Below are positions 12,792 to 26,000 of a stretch of DNA of 64,000 nt, in pieces. This stretch comes from Conoideocrella luteorostrata (Eukaryota > Ascomycota > Sordariomycetes > Hypocreales > Clavicipitaceae), in NCBI GenBank assembly GCA_032433595.1, contig JASWJB010000056.1:107630-171629 (forward strand). Reading direction: 5' to 3'. The position numbers and the translations under genes are program-made. The notes below the pieces were generated by a model. It made no database searches and was not told the DNA's origin. It saw nothing but the letters and a program-made list of their open reading frames with translations. Position 1 is the first letter of the stretch. Every line of letters begins with the position of its first letter.

Positions 12792-15700
12792 GGCCTATCC
12801 CGACACCGTTGTGGCTAACATGCATGGATATGCTTGATATTGTACAATCAAAAAATGGGAGCGATTGTATCTGTGTCTGAGCAAGCACACTTTGAAGATT
12901 CCGCTTCATCATATCGACTGAGGAGAGCTACCCTACACATCTACACTTTGGACGTTGCAATATTGTAGCAAAGGGGAGAGTTGTGGTGCCAAACCGGGTC
13001 GATTCCATTACGGAGATATCGAGCTATCGGTTACTTCTACCTTATTTAAAGACAGTGATTTGACTCAAAATCTTATCGTCTTCTTCATAGCCCCCCCTAA
13101 GTCACACATCTACCCAAAATTTCTCAAATTGGCCAATCTACTTGAGACATACTTGAGGAGGAATGCGGCAGGTTGCACAGGCAAAGCCTCACTTCCGAAG
13201 CCATCGCGACAACCACCTGACTTTTTTCATATGTGTAGGTACACCACTCATACGACAAATTGAATCGGAGCATTGAAAACGCGTGCGTAAAGCAATCCAT
13301 TTACTTGCTCATCCCGCTATTACACTGCTAAAACTACGAAAGGGGCATCGCTCTGTGACATTCCCTAAAATCCAGGAACTTTTCATGACTTAAGGAAGAC
13401 ACCGCAAGGCTAATGAAGTTTCTAAAAACTTACAAAACGACGGCTGCTGAAAGAGCAAGTAGTGTTTAAACTGAAAAAAGGGAAGCATAATTTCTTGCCA
13501 AATACATACGTACCGTGCCGCTCAGACATGGGCGTCCAAAGGTTTAGGTCGAGAGTCGCATAAATGTGACAGATAGAGTGTTTGGAAGCGCTACTTCTGA
13601 GTCTAACTTTCGTGCTTCTATTCCTAGAGCTTTATGTTGATTGCTTGCCAGCCTAACTGATGAGTAAACCCAAGTCTTTGAATACTATCGTGTCCGCTGA
13701 TCAAATGCTGCAGCCTGTGACCATACTACACCCAGATAAAGCAGGCCCCCTTGAATCACGTATCAGTTAGTGTTTTATAAGCGCAAGCGTTTCTTGTACT
13801 CCGTATGCACATGAAATATCGGCTTTTGAGGTTATTTCAAGATGTTACTGCCGAGCGAACAAAAAGGAAATAGAAAAAAAATTCTCGGACGGGTATTTCA
13901 CGCCAATGTCACCCGGAAGCCGAAGATCTAAGGGCATCATTTCTTAAAGAACGTTGAATTGAGTGAGTTTCCCCCGCCGATGCCATAGCCTAAGAAAGCA
14001 TAAAAATATCATTTCACTCCTGAGAATGTCCCCTGCTTATTTCACGATCCCACAACTGTTAGACGTCTGTGGGGGTCATGCAGAATACGCGGACTGTCGA
14101 TGTCGCATCGATCAAGTGCCTCTATGACACCGTCTCTGCCGTCGGATGAAAGGATAGGATAGTTACAACAAACGCATACGGAGCACTCGGTAGAAAACTC
14201 TGAGACACGTAATGAAAGCCACCTGGCCGCCAGTTAGCCGTGGATGCCTCATGGGCTATACGCCATCCTCGAGCCTGATTCATTGTTGCCGGGGTGGTTG
14301 CCCGCAAGGGTGTCGACACTGACTTGGCAGCGGGTGATAAGATTAGCGCCGATCATCTTAAGGTATATCACTTATTAAAGAATGTCTCTCGTTCTGGTTC
14401 ATTTAAAAGGATTTGTCATGATCGTTGCGCTATTGCGAGTGACATTGGCTTGCTCCTCAGATAGCCACCGTGTTGATTTGGACTTCACGTGCTGCAGGTT
14501 ACTGGATTGGATTGCTTGACATAAATCTTTCTGTGGCTGCAAGACTGTGGATATCGGTATTTCTGTTGGGCTTCCAACATGTGTGTGTTTCAACTGGAGA
14601 AGGCTGGCGATAAAAAAAACAAAGATGTCGTAGAAGTTGCGCAATTTGTTCGCCCGAGGTGCCGTCTCGTCCACACCCACTGAACAGTCTCGGCCCTCGG
14701 GTAAGGAATTCCGTCCTTACGCAAAGTTGGCGCTGCCATTCCGCGTTCCTGCGGCACTAAAATAACTAAGCACTAACTGCTCCGTACTCTGTACGCCCAG
14801 CCGAGCTGTGGCTGACACACTTAAAAGCGGTACTAGCGAGTGAGACAATTGCGGTATTGTAGCTCGGGAAGCGGATGCTGCCTCGTGGAACCGAAGCTGC
14901 TCGTCCCTCTCGGGTCGTTTCAAACACAACAACTACTATCAGTTGGACGCGGCACGCGCCCAGAGATATCTTGGGATCCAAAACACGCAATCCATCTTTT
15001 AGACTTTCCGTTGCGGAGGTAATGGAGACGGGTAGGTTACGTTGCGGTAAGATACCGCTACGACTGTTGAGAATGCGCCGCCGGGAACCAAGACATCCTG
15101 AATCTAGACTGCATTTTATGCACGAGGAAAGCGTGCTGTGCCAAAGATCTCGCCAGTGTCCAGGATAGGCTCAAGAAGAAGTAAGGCATATCGAAAGTCC
15201 AACCCGGCTGTCTACTAAAGCCCTTGAAGAGTTTGGCCCCGGAATACATACTCCGGAAGCGTCTGGGGGGCAAAAGATGCACAAAACTGTCTCTATAAAA
15301 GCCAGGAGAAATAGGGTCGCTCAGTAGACTTGAGTTCACGCCCACATGGGAACAAAAGAGTCCGAAAAAGGGATAGCGAAGTAACTAATGATTAAAATGC
15401 CACAAAGTACGGAGAACATGCCGGTACTACATGCTGTCACGTCCCAGCATTGCATCAGCGACGGGGTTGCAAAACACACAGACCTGTCTCGCTTCACTAC
15501 CGCAACGTAGCTCCACGGAGCGAGAGGCACTGGACTATCAATCTACAGACCGTCCCGCAGTTGCTGTGGACCTTCAATTATGCCCTTGACACTGCGCGAT
15601 TGGTCCACAAGCTTCTGACGGTGAGTTCAACTGGCTGCAAATTGTTGAACTCTACTCCGTACGCTTGTGAACTAACTGACGCCTTCGCTCAAGACCAAGC

Positions 15701-16676
15701 TAAATTGTGATGCTTCAATCCAGGCAGGGGCTCTCGTGGGCCTACTGCTACGTGTTGAGGGTTTCCTAGTGCCTGTTTCTCATGTGATGTGCTCTGTCTC
15801 AGGAGAAAGAGGCGAGTGTCGAGTGCTACTGACGGTGCTGTAACCATCGCCCACGCGCTAGAAGCGCGAGGCACATCAATTTTTATCAGATGTCACTCTT
15901 CATGATACTGGAACTTGGAACCTTGCAGAGTATGGCAGGTTTCTCATTGGCAAATCTAGGTGCACAAGCCTGTTCACAACGTCTCAAGTAGTTACTTGTA
16001 GTGTCTTTAATAAGACTTAGGTCCTCGCAGACCGGCGAACGGTTGGAAACCCCGCGTGAGTTTGCTTGTTACATACCGCCATTACTGGATAGTTGAAGTC
16101 CAATGCTGTCTGCCGCGACCCGTATGGCACAACAACGTGGCAGTTCTGCAAAACCACAACCTGGGCGGTGCAGCGTTACATTGGGGAATAGTGTTGTTTG
16201 TACGGAGCACAGAGTATAAATCTTTGAACCCTCGTGGCCCACTAGGGAAGGAGTCCGCATCACGGCACTTGCAGCAATATGTATCCCGTTAATGACGTTA
16301 GCTCGATCGTGGGGTTCATATTCACTGAGAACCCGGCCGAATGGATAATGTCGATCGCTATACCTTCATGCACAATAACGGCGCCATGACAACCCTCGCC
16401 TGAGTCGTGTGCTTGGGAATCACACTGCTTGACGGCAATAACTGCACCGAATTATGCAACACCATGACTAGACACAATTCCCGTTTATTCAAACCCGTGG
16501 CTCCTGCCGTGAAAAGCACTAAAATAGTCGGTCACTCTGGTTTGTCGGCAATAACAATCTTGATCTATGGCTTGCATACAATACGTCCAGGATGACAACT
16601 CTGTCGTTTTTGGCTTCCCCCGAGGTAGTCGTGGATTTGTGTCTCGGAACAAGGACGGGGGTTGGACAAGTTTGGT

Positions 16677-16706
16677 GGAAGTGGAAGCGGAAGCGGAAGC
16701 GGAAGC
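16677..16706. repeat. GGAAGC hexanucleotide repeat
   Basis: Four perfect GGAAGC units at 16683-16706, preceded by a GGAAGT variant at 16677. The run opens Arg-Lys, Glu-Ala or Phe-Arg repeats in overlapping frames, which explains the odd short open frames around it. Confidence 0.8.
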
Positions 16707-17688
16707 GCGCCAAAGTGTCCAGAAACAAGATGAACCGTCGGCTTATGCAATTTAATAGTTCACGGAGGTCATTTAAGGAGGACGGAAACTACTTCAGGGG
16801 TTTCGAAAGCTAGAGTAGAACGGAGTATTGCTTGCTAGTATTGCCAGTTGGCAGGTAGCAGAGTTCACCATGTCCCCCTTGGCCCGACCACTTGGTTTCA
16901 CATGGCTGCTGGATGAGCAAGCTCTTCAAGTCCAAAACCATCCATGCGGCTGCCACCGGCGGGCCATGACTCAAGCTGGGAGCCCACCAGAACCACAATT
17001 CCACGAACCGAGGGTTGGTGCTAAATTAGCCAATCCGTTCGGATTACGGAGTACTCTATGGGCCACGATTGAGGCGATTCGCTGATGCGACAGCGCCTCC
17101 GCGCGGTCTCCTCAAGCTCAAGCAAGCTCAATGGCAGTCAGTGGCAATGGCGACGGCGATGGGGTGGGTTAGGTTTTGTTTGGAATGAGGGCCGTTCTCG
17201 TGCTTTCGCCCTCAACGGCTTTGGGCCATTTTCCCACATTGACCGGCGACAGTCCTTCTATTGCTTTTCAAAAGCCTACCACTGCAATTATACTTATACC
17301 CTTTCCTTCCTATCTACCCTTCCCACTTGTCCTTCTCATTTTGCTACGTCGCTGTTTGGGTCGAGTATAAGTGATTCGGAGCCCTGTATATATGAATCGC
17401 CGGTATCCCCACACCCAAACCACCATCGCGGTCTCGCCTCTTTTATACGGAGTACCCTAGTCTTCGACCCACGCAGTCTTTCATCTCCACTGACGGGAGA
17501 GGGCTGACGGTGCTGAAGGCTGGCAGAAGGACCCAGATAGTCAAACACTCGCTCTTCCTGCTACCATTAAACGAATTCCTTCTCTACTCGCAACCTACTC
17601 CAACATTTTCTACCGAAAACGAAAAAGAATCGAATGAGTTTATAGCTGAGGAGGAAGCTTGGTCGGCTCAGATATCTTCATTGCCGAG

Positions 17689-19229
17689 ATGAGAGTCCAG
17701 TTAGGGTTCGGTTCCCTAGCGGCCTTGATGCTGCCTGGGCTTTGCCTCGGCGACCAGGGTACCGCTCCAACTCCCGGTAACCTGACAGCATCTCTGATGA
17801 CGGTACCTCCCTGCGCAGTGCGTTTTTCATCCACAGAGCTTATTTATTCTCCAGGCGAGGAAAGTGTTTTGGATGTGTAGCTAACAAGGACCCAACTCGC
17901 AGCTCCCATGCCTTGCAGAGAATGTGATCAAGGCAAACTGCTCAGCTTCTGATCCGCAGTGTATATGCGTGGACAAGTATACCCAAATCTCAGATTCGGC
18001 GACGCCATGCATTCTAGAGAAATGCGCTCTAGTAGACGCACTGTGTAAGTTCTACGTGGCTATCCATCTCCCTTGCTATTGCGCCGATGAAGGCAATGCA
18101 TGACCAAGGAGACCTTTACTAACAAGTAGGCCATCTTAAAGTCACCAAAAATGTCACAGAGAGCGTTTGCAGGAGGCCGATTCGGGATAAGAGTGGACAA
18201 TATGACGCTATGAACCTCAGCATGGGCGTCATTACGGCACTCCTGGTTGTCGTACGACTTATTTACAAGAAATTCTATAGCTATCGACGAGAATTTGGAT
18301 ATGATGACTGGGCAATTCTATTCACCCTCATCTTCGGTATACCTTGCACCGTCATTAACACGGTTGGCCTGACGGCACACGGCTTGGGTAGAGATGTTTG
18401 GACCGTTCCACCTGCGCAGCTGACGACGTTTGTCGAATATTTCTTCATCATTGAGATTTTATACCTGGCTGAGATGGCCATCATCAAGCTCAGTTTATCG
18501 CTCTTTTACCTATCCATTTTCCCCGGTACGATCATCCGCCGGCTTCTGTTGGGAACCTGCATTTTGAACGTCATATTTGGAATCGTGTTCGTCACAATGG
18601 GTATCTTTGCTTGCACGCCTGTCAGTCGGTATTGGACTCAGTATGTTGAGAAGGACTCGACCGGACATTGCATCAACCTCAACATGTTTGCGTGGATACA
18701 CGCAGCCCTCAATATTGCTCTGGATGTGTGGATGATTGCCCTGCCGCTGAGCCAGGTCAAGGGCCTCGAACTTCATTGGAAGAAGAAGTTTGGCGTTGTC
18801 TTCATGTTCTTGATTGGAACTTTGTACGTTCTCGTGTGTTTTCCTCTGCCGCCGCACCGAACAGCTTACTGACAAGGCGCTATTAGTGTCACTATTGTTT
18901 CTATCCTGCGCCTACAGACCCTCATCTACTTTGCCAACTCAAGAAACCCTACCTGGGATAATTGGATTATAGGATGGTGGTCCACTATCGAAGTTAACGT
19001 CGGCATGATTTGCACCTGCATGCCGACCTTGCGATTGATCCTGGTACGCTTGGCGCCTCGAATCTTTAGCACCAACGTCTCCAACAATCAGTCACACGGC
19101 ACCCATACTGCGGCCGACCGGTTCACCAGAAATAGCAACATCATGGGATATAAGCAGTTCGAGCTGACGAGTATCGAAACGAGCGCCATGGAGAGGGAAA
19201 AGCCAAAGGGGAAATTCCCTGGCGTGTAA
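17689..19229 (+). CDS. CFEM-domain seven-helix receptor (Pth11-like GPCR)
   Basis: Four exons, 17689-17817, 17903-18044, 18130-18823 and 18887-19229, encode 435 residues; introns are 85, 85 and 63 bp with GTGCGT, GTAAGT and GTACGT donors. A signal peptide (MRVQLGFGSLAALMLPGLCLG) is followed by an extracellular CFEM domain with all eight cysteines (PPCALPC, ANC, PQCIC, TPC, EKC and DALC, residues about 41-92). Next comes the fungal rhodopsin-like membrane domain with about seven hydrophobic helices, containing REFGYDDWAILFTL, FFIIEILYLAEMAIIKLSLSLFYLSIF in pieces, and ALNIALDVWMIALPL, then a hydrophilic cytoplasmic tail. In rice blast fungus, Pth11 of this class senses host-surface cues and signals to cAMP/G-protein pathways; the ligand here is unknown. 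The CFEM domain is read only after splicing at 17818 and 18045, so the intron calls are well constrained. Confidence 0.92.
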
Positions 19230-20477
19230 TAATGAATATGAACTTGGAGGGTGTGTACTATATACCCATGATTGTAGGATTTTAATGGTTTTCCTTGGGC
19301 AGCTGTGTTTTATATACCATAAAGAGCGGGCGGCACAAATAATAATATCTGTGTGTTTTGAGTAACACAATTGAACACACCGGACAAGATTTTGGACACA
19401 GTGAAGATTTACCAACCTTTACCAACCTAATGGCAGAGATCATCCTTTTCCGGTATTTCCGCTTTAATATTCAAAGCTATGGTAATTGATCAGCCAACTG
19501 TTATCGTATTGTTACAAGGAGTAGAAGAAGTCCGGAACACTCCGGTAATGAACATCAAGGTTCCTCTCAGCCAGCCTACAACGTGGACAGAGAACTCTAC
19601 GATCCCTATCCTAGCTTGATGCGTGCTTCATCTATGGCAATCGTGTAGGCCAGTAATACGTTCAGGTAGAGCAATAACACACATAATCTAGCGGAAATTA
19701 CGCGCTCGGGACCGTCACCATGTGGATCTGTCGGCGAAAGTAGATCGGTCGATTATTCGCACCGACGTGGTCTTCCAAAGGTGCTCCCAATCAAACTCTT
19801 GGCAAATAAAACGGTGATTGCCTATGGGTGGACATTGCAGTCTGAAAAAGCTACTATGTTGACAAGCGCCTCGCGTGACAAAGAGATGGCGGCTTCTAAA
19901 CAGTTGGGGAGCGTGGAGATTAGAAAAAGGATATTACGCTGAAGTTTGGCGGAGAGTGATGTTTGCTGATTTCCGATGCGAGTGGAGCCTGGGGAGCGAG
20001 AGTGGAGGATTTCCTGTAGTTTTATTTTGAAGCTTGTGATGGCGATACATTTACTACGATTGCCTCTAGGATCAAGTCTCATTTGTAATATCGACGAGAC
20101 ATATGATCTATATCGCACTTGCTGCTGGTTGTGATGAGATTGCTGATTGGTATATTGAAAGTAGATCAACTTTTGATGAGGACATTGAGTGGCGGAGAAC
20201 ATTGCGAATCATCCTATGCGTTGATGCTGGTTGTGGTGGCTCAAGATAACTAAAGTGTTCCTCCCGAGCACGTTATGTATGCAAGGTTAAGGTCGGCCCC
20301 CAAAATAGCCCACACATGATTGGACTGTTGTCTTAATTGAAATGCCCCACTCCACACGCGCCTCGACGCGTCTCCCAAAGTGACCTCGCTTGGTTTCACG
20401 ACACCAAACCGCCAGATAGATAATAACTTTTTCAAGACTTTTCGACGCTATTTACTGGCAGTCTATCGAGTTCCAAA
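19230..20477. other. Intergenic region upstream of the primase gene
   Basis: A 1.25 kb stretch between the receptor stop and the primase start. A minus-strand 126-codon frame at 19822-20202 is Gln/Ser-rich and resembles no family, so I treat it as chance. No repeat or motif stands out. Confidence 0.6.
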
Positions 20478-22156
20478 ATGCTGCGACAAGATTTCAACCG
20501 CATCGACCCGAAGCGACGAAATGTCGTTGACCACCGGAAGAAGCAGTTTGCGACGCCGCAGTACAAGGACGCCGATTATCCCTACAGATTGAACTTTTAC
20601 ACCGACGCGCCAACGGCGGACATCACTCTCGAACAGTTTGAACAATGGGCCATCGATAGATTGAGAGGTCTATAGTGTCTATATTTAAAAGTGAGGGCGA
20701 GCGGTAGTGGCTAACATCCTTCTGCAGTACTGGCTGAGCTGGAAGCATGCTCATTCCGTAACCGATCTCCTGCCGAAACGGCCGTTCATATGAAGCCTAT
20801 TCTGGACAATTATCTCCCATTAGACGCCAGCAGCTCGTCTACGGCGCGGAATTTCTCTCAAAGGCAGAAAGACCACTACAGCCACTTCATCCTTCGATTG
20901 GCGTTCTCGTCAACAGAGGATCTGCGTCGCCGTTTCACGCGCGTTGAAACAATGCTTTTCCGCATGCGATTTAACAATGACGACCTTTCTGAGAGGTCTG
21001 CATTTGTATCTAGCCTCGATCTGGACTGGTGGGAGGAAGTGACGGACGACGAGAAGAGAGAGTATGCTGCCGAACTGGCTGCCATGATTGGCAAGAGGTC
21101 AGGGGTAGAGGATGACATGTGGTTCAAGGTGGATTGGGAGAGGGTACCAGACTTGATAGAAGGAAGGCGGGTGTTTCTCAAACAGGGTAAAGCCTTTGTG
21201 CCCGGACGGGAACAATCGAGCATGGTGGTTGCGGAATTTTCCTCGCGACTGGAAAAACAACTGGAGGTATGGTACTCGTCTGTTCATGGGGGACACGTTG
21301 ATTCTGACCAAAGTTGAATAGTTGACCGCTCGAGCATTGCTGCGTCTTGATGAAGACGACCGCCTTACGCCCATTTTGAACCACCTTTCCAAAAACTTCA
21401 TCACCCCCGACTCTGCCTACGTATCTAGCTCATCTGCCCCCGACGGCGCACAGATCACGGCTGCAAACATTGACAACTTGTCGCAACACTTTCCCGCCTG
21501 CATGTCCCACCTGCACCGGTCGCTGCGGCGAGACGCTCATCTCAAGCATTTTGGTCGCCTGCAATACAGTTTGTTCCTCAAGGGCATCGGCCTCAACCTG
21601 GAAGAGTGTCTCTTGTTTTGGCGACAATCCTTCCACAAGATTACTGACGATCAATTCAACAAGGATTACCGGTACAATGTACGCCACGTATATGGTGATG
21701 TGGGTGGCGACGGTAACCGAAGAGGCGGTGGCTATAGCCCGTACAGCTGCCAGAAAATCTTAACAGAGCACCCTCCTGGTCCAGGGGAAGCACACGGTTG
21801 CCCTTACAGGCACTTTAATGTTGAGAACCTGACTTCCTTGGTGCAAGCGATGGGCGTATCGGACCGATCAGTACTGCAGGGAGTGAAGGAAGACAAAGAC
21901 AACCAGAAATTCCATATGGCTTGCAACCGGTACGTTGATTCCCCCCATAAGGGCTGGCAGTTTCTGTACAAATTCTGATTTCGAGATCTCCAGTGTCTTT
22001 GAGCATCTCCACAAAGCCGAAATTAAAAAGGCCAAGGATGAAAGCGTTATGACATCTAACCAGCTTGAAACTATTGTGCACCCCAATGAGTACTTTAAGC
22101 GAAGCTATCTGTTGAAGAACCTCGGCAAGGGCAGTGATGTAAAGATGGAGGAGTAA
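20478..22156 (+). CDS. pri2: DNA primase large subunit (PriL/Pri2)
   Basis: Four exons, 20478-20667, 20728-21266, 21322-21929 and 21994-22156, encode 499 residues, the usual family length. The protein is the regulatory subunit of the primase that makes RNA primers with the small subunit, within the DNA polymerase alpha-primase complex in the nucleus. The N-terminal half contains YPYRLNFYTDAP and SHFILRLAF. The C-terminal half carries the four cysteines that bind the 4Fe-4S cluster, at 303, 386, 403 and 444; their spacing (83, 17 and 41) nearly matches the human enzyme. Introns of 60, 55 and 64 bp are placed so that RLRVLAELEACSF, QLELTARALL and ACNRVFEHLH read through. The first donor, GTCTAT, is weak but its phase fits. 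The C-terminal tail is Lys/Glu-rich, as is usual in fungi. Confidence 0.95.
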
Positions 22157-22382
22157 ACTGCTTTGGGATGGAAGCACATAGCCAGGTTATTTTGTCGCGG
22201 CATTTTCTGGAAAGTCAGGTAATGAGCTATGGCATTGGAATGAGGAGTTTGGTGTTTAATAGTCATGGAAGCTATAATACATTGTCATTACAGCAACACC
22301 CCTCGTTGCATTTACTGCGGATGGTGTTCCAATGTACGACAGGGGATGAATTTTGACTTGAAGCTTCAATCCGTTGAGAGAC

Positions 22383-22995
22383 CTAGTCTTCAAACCCACC
22401 CTGTGCATCAGTATCAATGACAGTCTTGTTTAGCAAACCTTTCCATTCCATCAAGAAACGCGTCCCAACCTCATCTTCAATATCCACTGTATGAATACCA
22501 CCATCCGAATCAAACCGCTTCCGCCACACCATGCAATCTATACTCAACGCCCTCATGGTCTATCCATGCCACTTCTTCAAGGCTTCAAATACTGCGTAGA
22601 TCCAACTTCTGTTTTCTCAATTCACTGTCACCAACATAAATAACGTATTGGAGCTCCGTGAGCGGATGCATGGTTTCAAAACATTCCGGACTGCAGGGCT
22701 AGCTGATTTCGTCTCAACCTAGATAATTGCGTGGGATGCCATCCTAAAGGGGGGCGGTGGGCGCCAAACATTGCAAGTGCTTTTCTGAAAGAGCTTCAGT
22801 TATGTGTGCGGTAGTCGCATATGTTTGTAGGGCGCCGCCGAGACTGAGACGCTGTAGGCTGGGAAACATTGGTACTGGACGGAACTGCATGAAGAACCGG
22901 TAATCTTGCTTGCCGCATACTGTATAGTTATCATTCGGTTTCGTTCGGTCATAGATATCGAAGTCCAGCCTTTGCTGGCGAGGATCTTGCTGCAC
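22383..22995 (-). pseudogene. Decayed gene, possibly F-box/leucine-rich type
   Basis: Protein-like segments on the minus strand are split by stops and frame changes. One frame, 22995-22744, reads DRTKPNDNYTVCGKQDYRFF and then FPSLQRLSLGGA. A second frame, from about 22700 to a TAG at 22383, reads NRSWIYAVFEALKKWHG, stop, then ALSIDCMVWRKRF, DSDGGIHTVDIEDEVGTRF and LMEWKGLL. The two internal stops in this second frame (TGA and TAG) are each one C-to-T change from CGA and CAG. The SLQRLSLGG piece recalls fungal F-box proteins, but the family is not certain. An intact gene with several introns is less likely, because I could not join the segments by splice sites. Confidence 0.45.
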
Positions 22996-23060
22996 AGTGA
23001 CAACATCAAGCCGGAGTCAGTGGATGGTTGCTCCGATGGTCAAATTTTGCAAACATTTCC

Positions 23061-26000
23061 ATGCGCCATGAGCTGGTTTTCTGGTGTAGACGAGTAGCTG
23101 TCTCTGGCAAATACAGGAGATCCATGGCTTAGCATCTGGACGCTGGGTCAGTGTACGTGACGGAAAGGTTAGACACTGTGTTCGTCACTTTGAGGATTGC
23201 CTGTGTGAAGCTTTCTCCCACAAATCTGCAACTTCATGGTCGCCATCCAGAAATAATTGCAAGGGCATGTTTTTTTTTTAAGCTTGGGCGTGTTTTTTTA
23301 GCTTGGTCATTTTTTTTAAGCTTGGCCATCTTCTTCGGCAGTAGAGTAGAAATAGGATTCTCCAGACTCATGGTACGAGACTAAGCAAGCAGCGCTGGAT
23401 AGCAAGACATGGGATGCGAACGCATTGAGTTGCCTGCTTGTTCCTGAAAGGCGACAAACCCCGGACCTTGGTTTGATTCTCTCAGGTTGGTTTTTAATGG
23501 AGATGTGTTATATTTGCTTGAGGCAGGCGGATCGTCTAGATGTAGCGCGAGAACGATGATGCTCGGGGAGGCTGCCGCCGAGATGAAATAGTGAGGGTAT
23601 GTTTCTTGGCATGGATTTTGGACTCCTGGGAGTGCTTCAAAATATAGAGAGAACTTCATTCCTGGTACTCATCAACCACATTGCGTTATTGATCATGACT
23701 ACTCCGAATGCGAGGCTGTGGTCTTGGCCTCAGAAATCATGTGGAACGTATATCAACGCCAGTGAAGGCAGTTGCGTCCAGCAGAGGCCCTATTAAAGCT
23801 TCAGTTGACACACACATTTCACCAATACATGTGAAGTCCAGAAGTAAACTCCATTACTCCATACTTCACGGCATGAAGCCATCGTCACTGCCAGAATCGA
23901 TTGACCTCAAGTGGAGATGAGTCACGCAAACTTGTCGGATGCCCACGTGGGATGAGGCTCCATGGCATTCAATTAGACAAACTTGTTTCCTGCAGTCCAG
24001 CCAGACAGACCTACAATACTAGTAGACCTTTACTCGATTGTTGCATTTTCCGCAATACTCTAACTGAATTCTCCAAAAAACGGTACACGCCCAGCCGTAA
24101 ACAAATTTGCCCGTTAATGAGCTATTATAGGCAAAAAGAGGGCAGCCAAGACGAACTGCACGAGAGATGGGAGCCACACTATATGCGCGATGAGGTCACA
24201 GGGACAGGGTCAAGTGGGTTTGTCGATAGTCAAGCGCATCGCCAGCGCGGACTAGTCGACAATACGAGCAATGACTGGCGGGGGGGGAGCGGATCAAAAT
24301 AGCTGCGCGAGACGACGTTGAAGATTTCTCGTGGTCGCTTCGGGGAAAAGAACCTGGGTCAAAACAAATAAATTAGTAAAATTGATGCTATGGGCATAAT
24401 GTTTTGGTAGACAATGGGCTGTTGTTATTGTGTTTTTATCCCTTCCATTCGGACTGCTGAAGATGGCATCCCGGGATGCCGCGGCAGGGTCTTGATATGA
24501 CTAGTGCGAATTAACTGATAATTCGAGGTTGAAGACGGCCCATCTCTTTCTCTGTCTTTGTTTCTCGCCGCACAAGGGCCATTCCCTGGGCTAATGCATC
24601 CCGTGTCATTGACAAGAATGACTGCCGGGGTCGTTGGATTGGTTGAATTGTGTCTTGGAACCGCAGCAATTGCGAACGCCGCATCCGCGTAGCATACTCC
24701 TATAACCCGCGTTCCTCGCCCAGACTAATTTAAACACACATCTTCACGGCTGGAGCGGCTTGGCATCGCTAAATGAGGCAGCACGTCGCGCCATTTGTAC
24801 TCCACATGAAGTGGCAGTCTCACGCCCGAGACCAACCCAGAGCAGCGTCATCTTTCAATGGGAGTGCCGCCGTACGGAGTAGTTGGTTATAGGGCATCCG
24901 GCATCCGAGTCGGCGAAATCCTTCGTCCATGCGATTCGTGAACCTTTGTGTTCACCGTTTGTTCGCTCTCTCCATAATCACCACGATGTTGCAATCTTCA
25001 TGCCTGCGGCTGGGCCACTTCTCACGCAACATTCCCTTGGCTCTCGGTCGTAGCGCGAACCCTTGCCCGGCCCTACCGGATATGCGTCATGACATATGTA
25101 GTTAGATGTGCGTCTGCAATGCAGTTCGTTAGTGCGCTTGCCTGGCGAAGCGGGGGGGGAGCATCGCAGAGCGACACAGATGGGCCTCTCTACCCAGAGT
25201 AGGTTTGGTACTGGGGAAACAAGACCGTGGCAATGGGACTGAATTACTAGTAAACAGCGACCATTCTCGAGGCTGGTGAGGGCGGTTTTGCTCCATCTCA
25301 ATCACCCAACCAGGCCGCGGGAGGATGACTCTCAACGAACCATGCCGCGACGTCTAGAAACCTTTTAGCGGCTGCCTTGTGAGATAAGGTCGTGAGGTCG
25401 TACCAGCGCGGCGAAGCCATCAGGCCATCCTGAACATGTCTGGAGCGCCGAGACAGTGGCTCGGCCCATACCGCAGCGCCAATACGTGCTGGAATATGCG
25501 CACTGAAAGCATAAACCACTGCAGGGATGGGGGGGGGGAGAATGGTTATCAAAGAGCGGGAAGGCGCATCTCGGCAGACACAAACGCAATCATTGTTATG
25601 CACGAACAGGAATCCGAACAGCATTGACCTGTTTCTTTGTAAACGACTCTGCCTGCCTGTGCCACCCCTAGCCCCAACAACGTGTGCAATCCAGAAATGC
25701 GCCCCCTTGCAATTAATGGTTTTTTTAGTATCACTCGCCGAGGGGGCGTGTAGTCAAACCCAACAACACCAGGGAACAGTCATCATCGCAATGCGACGTC
25801 CCACGATGCGCCGTATGTAACTATCCCCCAGACAGAATCCCCAACCCTGCGTGCCTGCCCCGGCGCAGGCAGGCTCGTGTCGTGCAAGCCACGCAAGCTA
25901 CAGGCCCCCATGTAACCAAACAGAAAATCATGTGTCCTTCCTTTCCTTTGTGCGGCAATGATGCTGCTTCTATTTTTGAATTAGGCCCTACTATTCTTGG

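Larger units (their letters stand above)
11501..17688. other. 6.2 kb intergenic region
   Basis: The stretch just upstream of the kinase ATG (to about 12039) is a stop-free minus-strand frame without any ATG, so it is probably kinase 5' leader or an intron. The rest shows no convincing gene. It holds a 22 bp tandem repeat at 12729, a GGAAGC run at 16677, and exact TACGGAGTA or TACTCCGTA copies at 12313, 13797, 15653, 17045 and 17446, with several near matches (for example 12173, 14781, 15407 and 16201). The last two exact copies sit 640 and 240 bp upstream of the receptor gene. Confidence 0.6.
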
